Of a stretch of 64,000 nucleotides of DNA, positions 8,308 through 17,160 are shown in pieces. Position numbers and translations under genes: made by a program. Numbering within the stretch: the first letter of the stretch is position 1; each line of letters starts with the position of its first letter. The notes under the pieces were generated by a model that was not told where the DNA came from, did no database searches, and saw only the letters and a list, made by a program, of their open reading frames with translations. Source of the DNA: Bradyrhizobium sp. C9 (GTDB lineage: Bacteria; Pseudomonadota; Alphaproteobacteria; Rhizobiales; Xanthobacteraceae); contig NZ_NWTG01000008.1 of assembly GCF_002532045.1 (NCBI RefSeq), forward strand, positions 62,001 through 126,000, given 5' to 3'.

Positions 8308-8988
8308 CTAGTCCCGGCGCCAAGCCGGAATGCAGACGCTGAGTGTGACGCGCTTGTAGTCCCGAGCGGTCGTCTCATCTCCGGCTTCCGAGGCAAACCT
8401 GACCGCTGCCTCCATGTCCTGAGAGGCAGACGCGCTGTCGCAGAACAGGCTGTGAATTTCAGCCCGGTATCGATACGCCCTGTAGTTCATCGGGTTGTAC
8501 GAGAGCGCCAGATTGTAGTTGTTCTGCTCCTCAGTGGCCACTCGGCGGGCCTCATCCGACTGGCTGTTGAAGTTGGCGAGGCGATTGAGCGACTGGAGTG
8601 ATCCGAGCTCCATGTAACGCAGAGACATCGCGCCAAAACTCGCAGGCAATGCTTCGTCCGACGATGAAGGTTGCTTCGCCGCGCTGTTCGCGCGCTCGAT
8701 CTCGATCTTTTTGTACTTGATGGCGTTGTCGTAGTCCCGCAAGCTCAGGAACGTGCTCGATATCTCACCGTTGATCGGCGCAAGATAGGCGGTCGAGAGC
8801 CGTTGATCGCTCAGCAGGTTGAGGCACGCACGTATCTTTGCCTGCGCAGGCAAGACATCGCGACATTCCTTGTCAACGACGCGCCACTCGTCCCGTGAAT
8901 GCAGCTTTGGCGGCGTCTGCGCAGCAGGCAGCACGAGCACCAGTGCGCAGCAGATCGCCAACCTGAGACTGCGAGTTCGGCCATCCAT
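8308..8988 (-). CDS. secreted TPR-like repeat protein, hypothetical
   Basis: 226 residues with an N-terminal signal peptide (LAICCALVLVLPAAQT, about residues 10-25). The rest is helical with tetratricopeptide-like pairs, for example LRDYDNAIKYKKIEIERAN and NNYNLALSYNPMNYRAYRYRAEIHSLFCDSASASQDMEAA broken across two helices. Five Cys residues are present after the signal. Likely a periplasmic scaffold protein; function unknown and no informative neighbour. Confidence 0.65.
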   Translation of the reverse strand: MDGRTRSLRLAICCALVLVLPAAQTPPKLHSRDEWRVVDKECRDVLPAQAKIRACLNLLSDQRLSTAYLAPINGEISSTFLSLRDYDNAIKYKKIEIERANSAAKQPSSSDEALPASFGAMSLRYMELGSLQSLNRLANFNSQSDEARRVATEEQNNYNLALSYNPMNYRAYRYRAEIHSLFCDSASASQDMEAAVRFASEAGDETTARDYKRVTLSVCIPAWRRD

Positions 8989-9262
8989 CTTGTTTCTTCG
9001 CCTTCAGCCCGATCTCGCTAGCCGGTGGCTTCTTCGTACAGGCTCCGTGACGATTTGATGCCAAATAATCGACCCGAGGGGAAGCCTGCTGCTTTCCACC
9101 CTGGGCGTTACTCAAAGATGAGGCCGTCCGAGACTGGGAAAGACCGAACGGCCCCAGCCGGCCCGTAGGACCAAAATGGAAGAAATGGGCCGGCGCTCCA
9201 GCTACGGACCTGCAGGGCTCGTGGTTTCACGGGCGACATTCCCTGAAGGAAGCGGCCGCTTG

Positions 9263-9544
9263 CTAAGAGCGCGCAGAGCCGTATTGACGACAGGTCGTCA
9301 ATACAAACGCCGCCTTGCTGCATTGCCACTCGCTGCCAAGCGCAGCGCTCGAGACTTGCCGTGGAGCAGCAATGATCGCCAGCACAACAACCATGCAAGC
9401 CAGCGAAGTTGCGATGAGGAACCTGCCTGCCTTGGATGCAAAGCGCTGCCCCAGCAGCGGGCTCAAGTCGGCGGAGCGCCGAAGCTGAGCGTTACGCAAA
9501 ACCTGGTCGAGATCCTGGAATTGAATGCCATCGTCGTGCTGCAT
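9263..9544 (-). CDS. single-pass membrane protein, hypothetical
   Basis: 93 residues with a GGGG-containing ribosome-binding site before ATG 9544. Residues 1-40 are polar (MQHDDGIQFQDLDQVLRNAQ), then one membrane helix (FLIATSLACMVVVLAIIAA, about 42-60), then a short tail with two Cys. Composition fits a real bitopic inner-membrane protein, but no family is recognised. Confidence 0.5.
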   Translation of the reverse strand: MQHDDGIQFQDLDQVLRNAQLRRSADLSPLLGQRFASKAGRFLIATSLACMVVVLAIIAAPRQVSSAALGSEWQCSKAAFVLTTCRQYGSARS

Positions 9545-9741
9545 GGCTTTACCCCGGAAATGTTCAGGTGAAAAACAATGCGACGATGCTGGGCGCGATT
9601 TGTTGCGTGCTCGCTTCGCGGCGCCGGGAATGATGTTTCATTCACGCGGAGGTGACTGCCGGCTCACACCCGGCGGGCCGAAGCCCGAATTGCTCCACGG
9701 AGATACTTAGACACCGTCGTTTGGGCAGCCGGTTGTGTGGC

Positions 9742-9834
9742 TGGCGGAGAGGGAGGGATTCGAACCCTCGATACAGCTTGAGACCGTATGACGCTTTAGC
9801 AAAGCGTTGCCTTCAGCCACTCGGCCACCTCTCC
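9742..9834 (-). tRNA. tRNA-Ser (GCT anticodon)
   Basis: Read on the minus strand: acceptor GGAGAGG pairs with CCTCTCC, D arm GCCGAGTGGCTGAAGGC, anticodon stem ACGCT/AGCGT with loop TTGCTAA (anticodon GCT), a long class II variable arm, T-arm GGTTCGAATCC, discriminator G and an encoded CCA. It decodes AGC/AGU serine codons. Confidence 0.97.
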
Positions 9835-10084
9835 GGTCGCGCCGATATGCCCGACTGGGCGCTGAGCCGCAAGCGGCAGATTCAGATTGCGACAAGGTGA
9901 TTTAGGGGCAACTCGGCCGCCAGCCACCCCTGAGCGGGCGCAGAACCTCTATATAATGCCGCGATTTGGCGGTGTGGGTCCGCCTGAACGGAATAAATTC
10001 AAGATATAACAATGAGTTAGGTTCAGTTTGGCGAGGCCTGAACGCTGCCGGTCGCAAGGGTTGTTGAAAACTGGCCGCGCCGGC

Positions 10085-12631
10085 TCATTCCACGCTGGCG
10101 CCGCGGCGCAGGTCGGCGTCGATCTGCAATCTGGTGCCGCCGCCGAAGCGGGCGCGGTAGACCTGCAGGTTCTCCATGATCCGCTGGACGTAGTTCCGCG
10201 TCTCCGAGAACGGAATCAGCTCAACCCAGTCGACCGCGTCGACCTTGGGATCGCGCGGGTCGCCATAGCGCTCGATCCACTTCTTCACGCTGCCGCGGCC
10301 GGCATTGTAGGCGGCGAAGGTCAGGATGTAGGAGCCGCGATAGTCCTCGAGCAGACCGCCGAGTTCGGCTGCGCCGAGCATCGCATTGTAGACCGGGTCG
10401 GTCTTCATCCGATTCAGATCGAAGCCGATGCCGGCGCGCTTGCAGACATAGCGTCCGGCGTCCGGCGTCACCTGCATCAGGCCGTAGGCCTGGGCCGGCG
10501 ACACCACGGCCGGATTGAACGCGCTCTCCTGGCGCGCAATCGCGTAGACGACGCTCTGCTCAACCTCCGGTCCGACCTGGCGGAACGACGGGATGCCGTT
10601 CACCGGGTAAGCGTAGTGGTCGAACGGCAGTCCGCGATTGAGCGCGGACTTGCCCATCAGCAGCATGCCGCGTGCATCGCCATGGCGCGCGGTGAGCTCG
10701 CCGAGGCCGGCCAGCGCCTCCGGATCGCCATTGTCGCCCATGTCGCCGAAGATCGGGATCGCGAGCTCGCGCGCGTCGATCTCGTAGAGCAGTCCGACCG
10801 CGCGGACGATCTCCAGCCGGTCGGCGCCGCGGCCGCGCGGCGCGCTGTTCAATTCGATCTGCGGCAGGCCGAGCTTGGCCCGCGCCAGCTGGCCGTAATA
10901 GCTGGTCGACTGCTCGGCCGCGCGTGCGTAGGCGGCGCGCGCCTCCTGGCCGCGGCCGGCGGCTTCTGCGGCGCGGCCCTGCCAATAGCCGGCACGCGCC
11001 AGCGCGGTCGGGTTGGCGCTGCCGACGCCGATCCGGGCGAAATGCTGGGCGGCGAGGGAGGGGTCGTTGAGGAAGCGCAGCGCGATCCAGCCCGAGGTGA
11101 ATTCCTGCTCGGTCTTGTAGATGTCGCGGGCGGGCAGCGCCGCATCGCGCGCGATCAGATAGGCGGTGCGAAACTCTTCGACGTCGATCATCTTGCGTGC
11201 CAGCAGCCGGCGCTCGACCCACCATTCGTCGACGTTGTAGAGGCGCGCCGGGTCCTTCGGCGCGCTCAACATCAGCCGGGCGGCTTCGACGAATTTCTCC
11301 TCGCGGCGAAGCAGCTGGATTTTTGCGAACAGGTAACCGGTGTCGCCGGAGAGCTCGCTCGGCACCGCCTCGAGCAGCGCGCGCAGGTTCGAGCCCTTGC
11401 GGTTGGCCGCGATGCGCGCCTTGGCGAGCGCCAGATAGCCGGAGCCGAGCCGCTTCGCCTCGCGGATGCCGGCAGCCTCATTGTCGGTGCCGTAGAGCAT
11501 CGTGTCCATGCGCGCCTTGTGGTCGGCGGCGGTCAGGAACGAGCCGAACATTTCGAGCGCGGTGGTTTCGGTGTCCTCGCTCATCCCGTCATTGCGCCAG
11601 GCCTCGCGCACCAGGCGCTCGGCATTGCCGCGGTCGCCGCGTCCGATCATCACCTTGGCGAGCGCGAGCCGGCCCTTGGCCGAGACCGGCGATTCATTCT
11701 GGAACCAGGCCCACACCGCGGAATCGTCGCGATGGTCGTCCCACAGTGAGGCCTCGATGCGGCGGCGCAGGAAGGTCTGCGAGGGCCAGCTCGGATTGGC
11801 GTCGAGGAAGGCGCGGTAGCGCTCGACCGAGGCGCCATTGTCCTCGCTGCGCAGGATCAGCCATTCGGCAAGCTTGCGCGCAACCGGATCGGAGATCGAG
11901 GCCTCGGCCTCGGTGGCGTCCGCCGGCCTGCGTTTGCGCAGCAGCTCGACGACGCTCGCAAGCGCCTCCTTGTCGGACTGCGACGTCGACGATGTCGCGG
12001 CCACGGCCGCAGGCAGCACCGGCTTGCGCGCGATCGGCGCGGCATGCTGGCGGGTCGCCGGAACCAGCGCGGGGGCGGCGGCACGGACGGGCGCGGGCTT
12101 GTTCGGCAGGCTTCCTGTCGCAGCCGGAGAAGCGGGCTTCGGCGCAGTGGTCTTTGCCGCAGTGGGCTTCGTCGTAGTGGCCTTGGAAGCGCTGCTCTTT
12201 GACGCGGCGGCCTTCGAAGCGTCAATTTTGGATGAAGCGGCCTTGGCGCCGTCGGCCTTCGCGGCGCCGGATTTCGAAGGCGTCGCCTTGGCGGCATCCG
12301 TCTTGGCAGCGCTGGTCTTGGCAGCGCTGGTCTTGGTCTCGCCGTTCTTGGCCGCGGCTGGCTTGGAAGCATGCGCCTTCGGGGTGCCGGCCTTGGAAGT
12401 TTCGGCCTTGGAAGTTTCGGTCTTGGAAGTTTCGGTCTTGGCAGCGGCGCCCTTGGAAACCGCGCTTTTCGGGGCAGCCGTCTTGGAAGCCGCGTGGGCA
12501 GCCGGCGCTGCGGCTGGAACATCCTCGGCGGCCCATGCATCGGCCGTGATGGCGGCAAGGCCAACGACGAGCGCGAGGCTCGTCGCCAGCGCCGTCGATC
12601 GCAATGTGCCTGCGCGGGCGGAACGGATCAC
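10085..12631 (-). CDS. slt: soluble lytic murein transglycosylase, Slt-type
   Basis: 848 residues from the GTG at 12631, which has a perfect GGAGGA five bases upstream; the longer upstream frame is not needed. A signal peptide (ALATSLALVVGLAAITADAWA) is followed by a long Ala/Lys/Ser/Thr low-complexity region (about residues 45-190). Then comes a helical superhelix (U/L-type repeats) and a C-terminal goose-type lysozyme domain with ARQESAFNP (catalytic Glu), GLMQVTP and AYNAGRG. It cleaves peptidoglycan glycan strands to 1,6-anhydro products in the periplasm. Divergent from dapA, which supplies the diaminopimelate precursor. Confidence 0.92.
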   Translation of the reverse strand: MIRSARAGTLRSTALATSLALVVGLAAITADAWAAEDVPAAAPAAHAASKTAAPKSAVSKGAAAKTETSKTETSKAETSKAGTPKAHASKPAAAKNGETKTSAAKTSAAKTDAAKATPSKSGAAKADGAKAASSKIDASKAAASKSSASKATTTKPTAAKTTAPKPASPAATGSLPNKPAPVRAAAPALVPATRQHAAPIARKPVLPAAVAATSSTSQSDKEALASVVELLRKRRPADATEAEASISDPVARKLAEWLILRSEDNGASVERYRAFLDANPSWPSQTFLRRRIEASLWDDHRDDSAVWAWFQNESPVSAKGRLALAKVMIGRGDRGNAERLVREAWRNDGMSEDTETTALEMFGSFLTAADHKARMDTMLYGTDNEAAGIREAKRLGSGYLALAKARIAANRKGSNLRALLEAVPSELSGDTGYLFAKIQLLRREEKFVEAARLMLSAPKDPARLYNVDEWWVERRLLARKMIDVEEFRTAYLIARDAALPARDIYKTEQEFTSGWIALRFLNDPSLAAQHFARIGVGSANPTALARAGYWQGRAAEAAGRGQEARAAYARAAEQSTSYYGQLARAKLGLPQIELNSAPRGRGADRLEIVRAVGLLYEIDARELAIPIFGDMGDNGDPEALAGLGELTARHGDARGMLLMGKSALNRGLPFDHYAYPVNGIPSFRQVGPEVEQSVVYAIARQESAFNPAVVSPAQAYGLMQVTPDAGRYVCKRAGIGFDLNRMKTDPVYNAMLGAAELGGLLEDYRGSYILTFAAYNAGRGSVKKWIERYGDPRDPKVDAVDWVELIPFSETRNYVQRIMENLQVYRARFGGGTRLQIDADLRRGASVE
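12391..12435 (-). repeat. 15-bp tandem repeats in slt linker
   Basis: Three consecutive 15-nt units of the form CCTTGGAAGTTTCGG (plus-strand view), encoding (K)AETSK/TETSK. A second pair of 15-nt units, GTCTTGGCAGCGCTG, is at 12300-12329. Both lie in the low-complexity linker of the transglycosylase. Confidence 0.8.
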
Positions 12632-12937
12632 AGAAGTCCTCCGCGGCCCCGAATCATCTGGTCGTTTGGGCCATCGGTTCTTATTTGATTGAAAACGTAG
12701 ACAAAATACTAAGAAGCCTGCCGGTGCGGCTGTTTGCGCCAGCACAACGGCAAAATCGCGGCTGGAACCGGCTGGGAATAGGTTCGGTACGGCCCTTTCG
12801 CGTGTCGGCCAGACCCGATATGAATTGCCTTTCGTGGCGTTTCGCATCAACCGGATGCCGGTTGCACGGACGTGAAGCAAGACAACAACAAGGGTCCATC
12901 GACCTAGCCTTTAGCCTGAAGCGTTTGGAGGAAGTCC
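12632..12937. other. slt-dapA divergent intergenic region
   Basis: 306 bp between divergent genes. It holds an AT-rich island at about 12680-12712 with a tentative rightward promoter (TTGATT 12685-12690, TACTAA 12707-12712, spacer 16). The dapA ribosome-binding site GGAGGA is at its right end. No RNA gene or repeat seen. Confidence 0.4.
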
Positions 12938-13828
12938 ATGGCAGCCAAGACAAAATTCCGGGGATCATTCACTGCCTTGGTGACGCCCTTCAAAAACGGC
13001 GCGGTGGATGAGGCGGCGTTCCGCGGCCTCGTGAACTGGCAGATCGCCGAGGGCACGCACGGCCTGGTGCCGGTCGGCACCACGGGCGAGAGCCCGACAT
13101 TGAGCCATGACGAGCACAAGCGCGTGGTCGAGTGGTGCATCGAGGAGGCCAAGGGCCGGGTCCCCGTGATCGCCGGCGCCGGCTCGAATTCGACCAAGGA
13201 GGCGATCGAACTCGCCGAGCACGCGGAGAAGGCCGGGGCCAATGCGGTGCTGGTGGTGACGCCATATTACAACAAGCCGACCCAGGAAGGCATGTACCAG
13301 CACTTCAAGGCGATCAACGATGCGATCGGCATTCCGATCATCATCTACAACATCCCGCCGCGCTCGGTGATCGACATGTCGGTCGATACCATGACGCGGC
13401 TGTTCGAGCTGAAGAACATCGCCGGCGTCAAGGACGCGACCGCGAGCATGGTACGGGTGTCGCAGCAGCGCGCGGCGATGGGCGAGGACTTCAATCAACT
13501 GTCGGGCGAGGACGCCACCATCATCGGCTACATGGCGCATGGCGGCCATGGCTGCATCTCGGTGACCTCGAACGTCGCGCCGCGGTTGTGCTCGGAATTC
13601 CAGACCGCCTGGCAGAAGGGCGACGTCACCACTGCGCTGAAGATCCACGACAAGCTGATGCCGTTGCACACCAACCTGTTCATCGAGAGCAATCCGGCGC
13701 CGGTGAAGTATGCGATGTCGCTGCTCGGCAAGCTGGACGAGAAGCTGCGCCTGCCGATGGTGCCGGTTTCTGAATCGACCCGTCAGGCCGTCCGCAGCGC
13801 CATGGTGCACGCCGGCCTGATCAACTGA
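12938..13828 (+). CDS. dapA: 4-hydroxy-tetrahydrodipicolinate synthase
   Basis: 296 residues, the usual length. It condenses pyruvate with aspartate-semialdehyde in the first committed step of diaminopimelate/lysine synthesis. Visible: GTTGESPTL substrate loop (about residues 46-54), YYNKPTQEGMY with the proton-relay Tyr, YNIPPRS, and the Schiff-base Lys in GVKDAT (about residue 165). ATG at 12938 has GGAGGA 6 nt upstream. It is followed by mscL and smpB on the same strand. Confidence 0.97.
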   Translation: MAAKTKFRGSFTALVTPFKNGAVDEAAFRGLVNWQIAEGTHGLVPVGTTGESPTLSHDEHKRVVEWCIEEAKGRVPVIAGAGSNSTKEAIELAEHAEKAGANAVLVVTPYYNKPTQEGMYQHFKAINDAIGIPIIIYNIPPRSVIDMSVDTMTRLFELKNIAGVKDATASMVRVSQQRAAMGEDFNQLSGEDATIIGYMAHGGHGCISVTSNVAPRLCSEFQTAWQKGDVTTALKIHDKLMPLHTNLFIESNPAPVKYAMSLLGKLDEKLRLPMVPVSESTRQAVRSAMVHAGLIN

Positions 13829-13887
13829 GCCGGACCGTTACCGCCGTCAACAACACCGTGCGCAATGTCGAACTGAAGGGGATGGGC

Positions 13888-14304
13888 ATGCTGAAGGAAT
13901 TCCGCGAATTCGCCATGAAGGGCAATGTCGTCGACCTCGCCGTCGGCGTCATCATCGGCGCAGCCTTCGGCGCGATCGTCACCTCACTGGTCGGCGATAT
14001 CATCATGCCGATCATTGGCGCGATCACGGGCGGACTCGATTTCTCCAACTATTTCACAGGGCTTTCCAAGGCCGTCACTGCGACCAACCTGGCCGACGCC
14101 AAGAAGCAGGGTGCGGTGCTGGCCTGGGGCAACTTCCTGACGCTGACGCTGAACTTCCTGATCATCGCCTTCGTGCTGTTCATGGTCATTCGCGCCATGA
14201 ACCAGTTCAAGCGCAAGGATGAGGCCAAGCCCGCCGAGCCGCCGAAGCCGTCCGACGAGGTCGTGCTCCTGACGGAAATCCGCGACCTCCTCAAGAAGGG
14301 CTAA
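13888..14304 (+). CDS. mscL: large-conductance mechanosensitive channel
   Basis: 138 residues from ATG 13888, which has AAGGGG about 6 nt upstream; in-frame starts at 13858 and 13882 are less well placed. The N-terminal helix MLKEFREFAMKGNVVDLAVGVIIGAAFG and the second membrane helix LTLNFLIIAFVLFMVIRAMN are typical. The C-terminal helix is Pro/Glu/Lys-rich. It is a homopentameric inner-membrane emergency valve opened by membrane tension on hypo-osmotic shock. Confidence 0.96.
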   Translation: MLKEFREFAMKGNVVDLAVGVIIGAAFGAIVTSLVGDIIMPIIGAITGGLDFSNYFTGLSKAVTATNLADAKKQGAVLAWGNFLTLTLNFLIIAFVLFMVIRAMNQFKRKDEAKPAEPPKPSDEVVLLTEIRDLLKKG

Positions 14305-14305
14305 C

Positions 14306-14779
14306 GTGGCCGACAAGAACGAACGTCCGATCAAGGTTGTCGCTGAAAACCGAAAGGCCCGCTTCAACTACGCCATCGAGGATACGGTTGAGGCCGGCAT
14401 TTCGCTGACCGGCACCGAGGTGAAGTCGATCCGCAGCGGCAAGAGCACGATTGCGGAGTCCTATGCGGATTCCAAGGACGGCGAGATATGGCTGATCAAC
14501 GCCAATATCCCGGAGTATCTGCAGGCCAACCGCTTCAACCACGAGCCGAAGCGGCCGCGAAAACTGCTGCTGCACCGCAAGCAGATCAACAAGCTCCTCG
14601 GTGCGGTCGACCGCGAGGGCATGACGCTCATTCCGCTGAAGCTGTACTTCAACGAGCGCGGTCGTGCCAAACTGCTGCTCGCCGTCGCCAAGGGCAAGAA
14701 GCTGCACGACAAGCGCGAGTCCGAGAAGAAGCGCGACTGGGGCCGCGAAAAGGGCCGCCTGATGCGAGCGCGGGGCTAG
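14306..14779 (+). CDS. smpB: SsrA-binding protein SmpB
   Basis: 157 residues starting at a GTG one base after the mscL stop. The OB-fold core (KARFNYAIEDTVEAGISL, GTEVKSIRSGKSTI) and the basic C-terminal tail (KKLHDKRESEKKRDWGREKGR) are diagnostic. It binds tmRNA and helps rescue stalled ribosomes by trans-translation. No tmRNA gene is seen next to it. Confidence 0.96.
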   Translation: MADKNERPIKVVAENRKARFNYAIEDTVEAGISLTGTEVKSIRSGKSTIAESYADSKDGEIWLINANIPEYLQANRFNHEPKRPRKLLLHRKQINKLLGAVDREGMTLIPLKLYFNERGRAKLLLAVAKGKKLHDKRESEKKRDWGREKGRLMRARG

Positions 14780-14786
14780 AATTCAA

Positions 14787-14877
14787 GTCGTCATTGCGAG
14801 GAGCGAAGCGACGAAGCAATCCATCCATCCAGTGCGCGGTCGCTATGGATTGCTTCGCTTTCGCTCGCAATGACGAC
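14787..14877. repeat. palindromic intergenic repeat
   Basis: Left arm GTCGTCATTGCGAG and right arm CTCGCAATGACGAC are exact inverted complements, with inner arms GAAGCAATCCA and TGGATTGCTTC. It is a REP/BIME-type element. It fills the space between smpB and the peroxiredoxin gene, and its right arm contains an in-frame ATG. Confidence 0.8.
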
Positions 14878-14893
14878 CACGGAGATCGAGGCC

Positions 14894-15475
14894 ATGAGCC
14901 AGAGCAGCCTTACTGATGTCGACTGGAGCAAGATCCCGGCACCCACGGACGATGGTGGCGCCGCGCATCTGATCGGCATGACGATCCCGCCGGTCAGGCT
15001 GCGCGCCACCGACGACACCTCAGTGGCGCTGTCGGCGCTCAAGGGCCGCACGGTGGTGTTTGCCTATCCGCGAACCGGCGAGCCCGGCAAGATCGGGCTG
15101 GTCGACGATTGGGACATGATCCCGGGAGCCCGCGGCTGTACGCCGCAGACCTGCGCCTTCCGCGACCTGTTCGCCGAACTGAAGGCGGCCGGTGCTGCCC
15201 AGGTGTTCGGGCTGTCGACGCAGAGCAATGCGTACCAGACCGAGATGGCGTCGCGGCTGCATCTGCCGTTCCCGGTACTGTCGGACGAAGCGCTGGAACT
15301 GACGCACGCGCTGAGATTGCCGACGATGTCGGTGGCGGGCCTGACGCTGATCAAGCGGCTTGCGCTCATCATCGACGATGCGCGCATCACGCACGTCTTC
15401 TATCCGGTGTTCCCGCCCGACCGAAACGCCGGCGACGTGCTGGAATGGCTGAAGGACAATCCGCCGAAGGGATAG
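14894..15475 (+). CDS. peroxiredoxin, PrxQ/BCP-like
   Basis: 193 residues from ATG 14894, which has GGAG 9 nt upstream; an ATG at 14870 lies inside the intergenic repeat and is less likely. The fold is AhpC/TSA-like. The active-site segment is GARGCTPQTCAFRD, giving the C-x4-C peroxidatic/resolving cysteine pair typical of PrxQ. Such enzymes reduce peroxides using thioredoxin. Convergent with the uracil-DNA glycosylase gene. Confidence 0.85.
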   Translation: MSQSSLTDVDWSKIPAPTDDGGAAHLIGMTIPPVRLRATDDTSVALSALKGRTVVFAYPRTGEPGKIGLVDDWDMIPGARGCTPQTCAFRDLFAELKAAGAAQVFGLSTQSNAYQTEMASRLHLPFPVLSDEALELTHALRLPTMSVAGLTLIKRLALIIDDARITHVFYPVFPPDRNAGDVLEWLKDNPPKG

Positions 15476-15527
15476 GACGCTTTCGCGCCGAAGTGGTGGA
15501 TACCGGTTCGCGAAGCGGATACCGGAG

Positions 15528-16187
15528 CTAGCCGAGCTCCTTGCGCACGGTCGCGAATACCTTGCGGAACATGTCGGTCGTCAGCACGCCGGTGTTCGTG
15601 TTGTAGCGCGAGCAGTGATAGCTGTCGTAGAGCTTGAATGGGCCCGCGCTATGCACGGCGCCGTGCACAAAGGGCGCGGCAGCCAAACGAACATCCAGCG
15701 CCCTCAACGTCGATTCATGTGCGATTCGCCCGAGCAGCACGATCGCGCGCAGCTTCGGCATCGTGGCGATGGTGGCGCGGAGGAACTGCCGGCAGGTGTT
15801 GATCTCGACCGGCAGCGGCTTGTTTTGCGGCGGCACGCAGCGCACCGCGTTGCTGATCCGGGCGTCCACCAGCTTCAGGCCGTCGTCCGGCCGCGCCTGA
15901 TAGACGCCGCTGGCGAAGCCATATTCGAGCAAGGTCGCGTAGAGCAGGTCGCCCGCGTAATCGCCGGTGAAGGGACGGCCGGTGCGATTGGCGCCCTGCA
16001 TGCCCGGCGCGAGACCGACGATCAACAGCCGCGCATTCGGATCGCCGAACGATTCCACCGGCGAGTTGAACCAGTCCGGGTGGAGCGCGCGGGCCTGTGC
16101 ACGAAAGTCGGCCAGCCTGACGCAGAGCTGACAGTTGCTGTCGGGGCGCGTAGGTGCGGCGACGAGATTACTCGTCGAAATCGTCAT
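15528..16187 (-). CDS. uracil-DNA glycosylase, family 5 (UDGb) type
   Basis: 219 residues from ATG 16187 (GGGGAG upstream). A [4Fe-4S] ligand set is visible: CQLC near residues 19-22, and two more Cys in VRCVP and NTCRQF with a 14-residue gap. Active-site motif GLAPGMQGANRTGRPFTGD matches family 5, which lacks the catalytic polar residue found in family 4. VLLGRIAHE and SYHCSRYNTNTG are the later motifs. It excises uracil and some other deaminated bases. Its start lies 20 bp inside the NYN gene upstream, so the two are probably co-translated. Confidence 0.87.
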   Translation of the reverse strand: MTISTSNLVAAPTRPDSNCQLCVRLADFRAQARALHPDWFNSPVESFGDPNARLLIVGLAPGMQGANRTGRPFTGDYAGDLLYATLLEYGFASGVYQARPDDGLKLVDARISNAVRCVPPQNKPLPVEINTCRQFLRATIATMPKLRAIVLLGRIAHESTLRALDVRLAAAPFVHGAVHSAGPFKLYDSYHCSRYNTNTGVLTTDMFRKVFATVRKELG

Positions 16188-16800
16188 CGGCTCCCCGGGG
16201 GGCCATGGTGGTCGCGCGCTGCAGGAATTGCGGGGAGTGATGACGCGGTTCGCGCGGGGCCGGACGTTCGGACGGATCGCGGCCAAGCTTGGATTGCAGC
16301 TCGACGAGATCGGTGAAGACGTCGGCCTGGCGGCGCAGCTCGTCGGCGATCATCGGCGGCTGGCTCGCAATGGTGGAGATGACGGTGACCCGAACACCGC
16401 GGCGCTGCACGGCCTCGACCAGCGAGCGGAAGTCGCCGTCGCCGGAAAACAGGATCATCTGGTCGATGTGCTCGGCCAGTTCCATGGCATCGACGGCAAG
16501 CTCGATGTCCATGTTGCCCTTCACCTTGCGACGGCCGCTGGCGTCGATGAATTCCTTGGTCGCCTTGGTGACCACGGTGTAGCCGTTGTAGTCGAGCCAA
16601 TCGATCAGCGGACGGATCGACGAATACTCCTGATCCTCGATGATCGCCGTGTAGTAGAACGCACGGAGCAGCGTGCCGCGGCTCTGGAATTCCTTGAGAA
16701 GGCGCTTGTAGTCGATGTCGAAGCCGAGCGTCTTTGCGGTTGCGTAAAGATTGGCTCCATCGATGAAGAGCGCGATCTTGTTGGAAACAGGTGACGACAT
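16168..16800 (-). CDS. NYN-domain protein, LabA/DUF88-like
   Basis: 210 residues. The PIN-like NYN fold is marked by FIDGANLY (first acidic residue), KGNMDIELAVDAMEL (second acidic cluster) and LFSGDGDFRSLVEAVQRRG (third), as in the LabA/DUF88 family of putative metal-dependent RNases. The C-terminus is a Pro/Arg/His-rich tail ending in acidic residues. ATG 16800 is preferred over a TTG one codon upstream. The 3' end overlaps the start of the uracil-DNA glycosylase gene by 20 bp. RNA substrate unknown. Confidence 0.9.
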   Translation of the reverse strand: MSSPVSNKIALFIDGANLYATAKTLGFDIDYKRLLKEFQSRGTLLRAFYYTAIIEDQEYSSIRPLIDWLDYNGYTVVTKATKEFIDASGRRKVKGNMDIELAVDAMELAEHIDQMILFSGDGDFRSLVEAVQRRGVRVTVISTIASQPPMIADELRRQADVFTDLVELQSKLGRDPSERPAPREPRHHSPQFLQRATTMAPRGADDDFDE

Positions 16801-17160
16801 CAAAGTGTTCTCGCGTGGTTGTTAGTGTTCTTAGCGCGGCGGTGATCAACCACGCGTAATTTCCGGCGTTGCTGCCTAAAGTTCTGTGAATCTTTCCCCA
16901 CGACAGTCACCACCGCAATTATGGTGAGGCGAGGGCAAAAAGCCTAGAGCTTTGACATTGCAATGAAGAGATTTACTTGCCTGGGACAGCAACCTAGCCA
17001 TGTCGTCAGACGCTCCGGCCTTTCTGGCCCCGGCAGAGGGGGTTATCAGAGCCTGTTGGGAAGGCAAATCACAAATTTTACCTTGCGAAACGGGGGCTAG
17101 CCCTATAACTAACCCTCATAACCTACATGTTCGGTCCCTTTTACCACGGAGCGCCTCGAG
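16801..17160. other. rpoZ upstream intergenic region
   Basis: 360 bp between the divergent NYN gene and rpoZ. It contains a consensus -35 hexamer TTGACA at 16952-16957 inside the motif TTGACATTGCAATGAA, with a poor -10 (TACTTG, 16974-16979). A near-identical motif lies upstream of lepB. I see no RNA gene that I can support, though an unknown small transcript starting near 16985 is possible. Confidence 0.35.

Noticed and set aside
10028..11749. 573-residue open frame on the plus strand
   Set aside because: Antisense of the lytic transglycosylase; no ribosome-binding site or domain.
14306..17160. tmRNA gene (ssrA) near smpB
   Set aside because: No alanine-tRNA-like ends or tag-peptide reading frame were found in the gaps around smpB or upstream of rpoZ.
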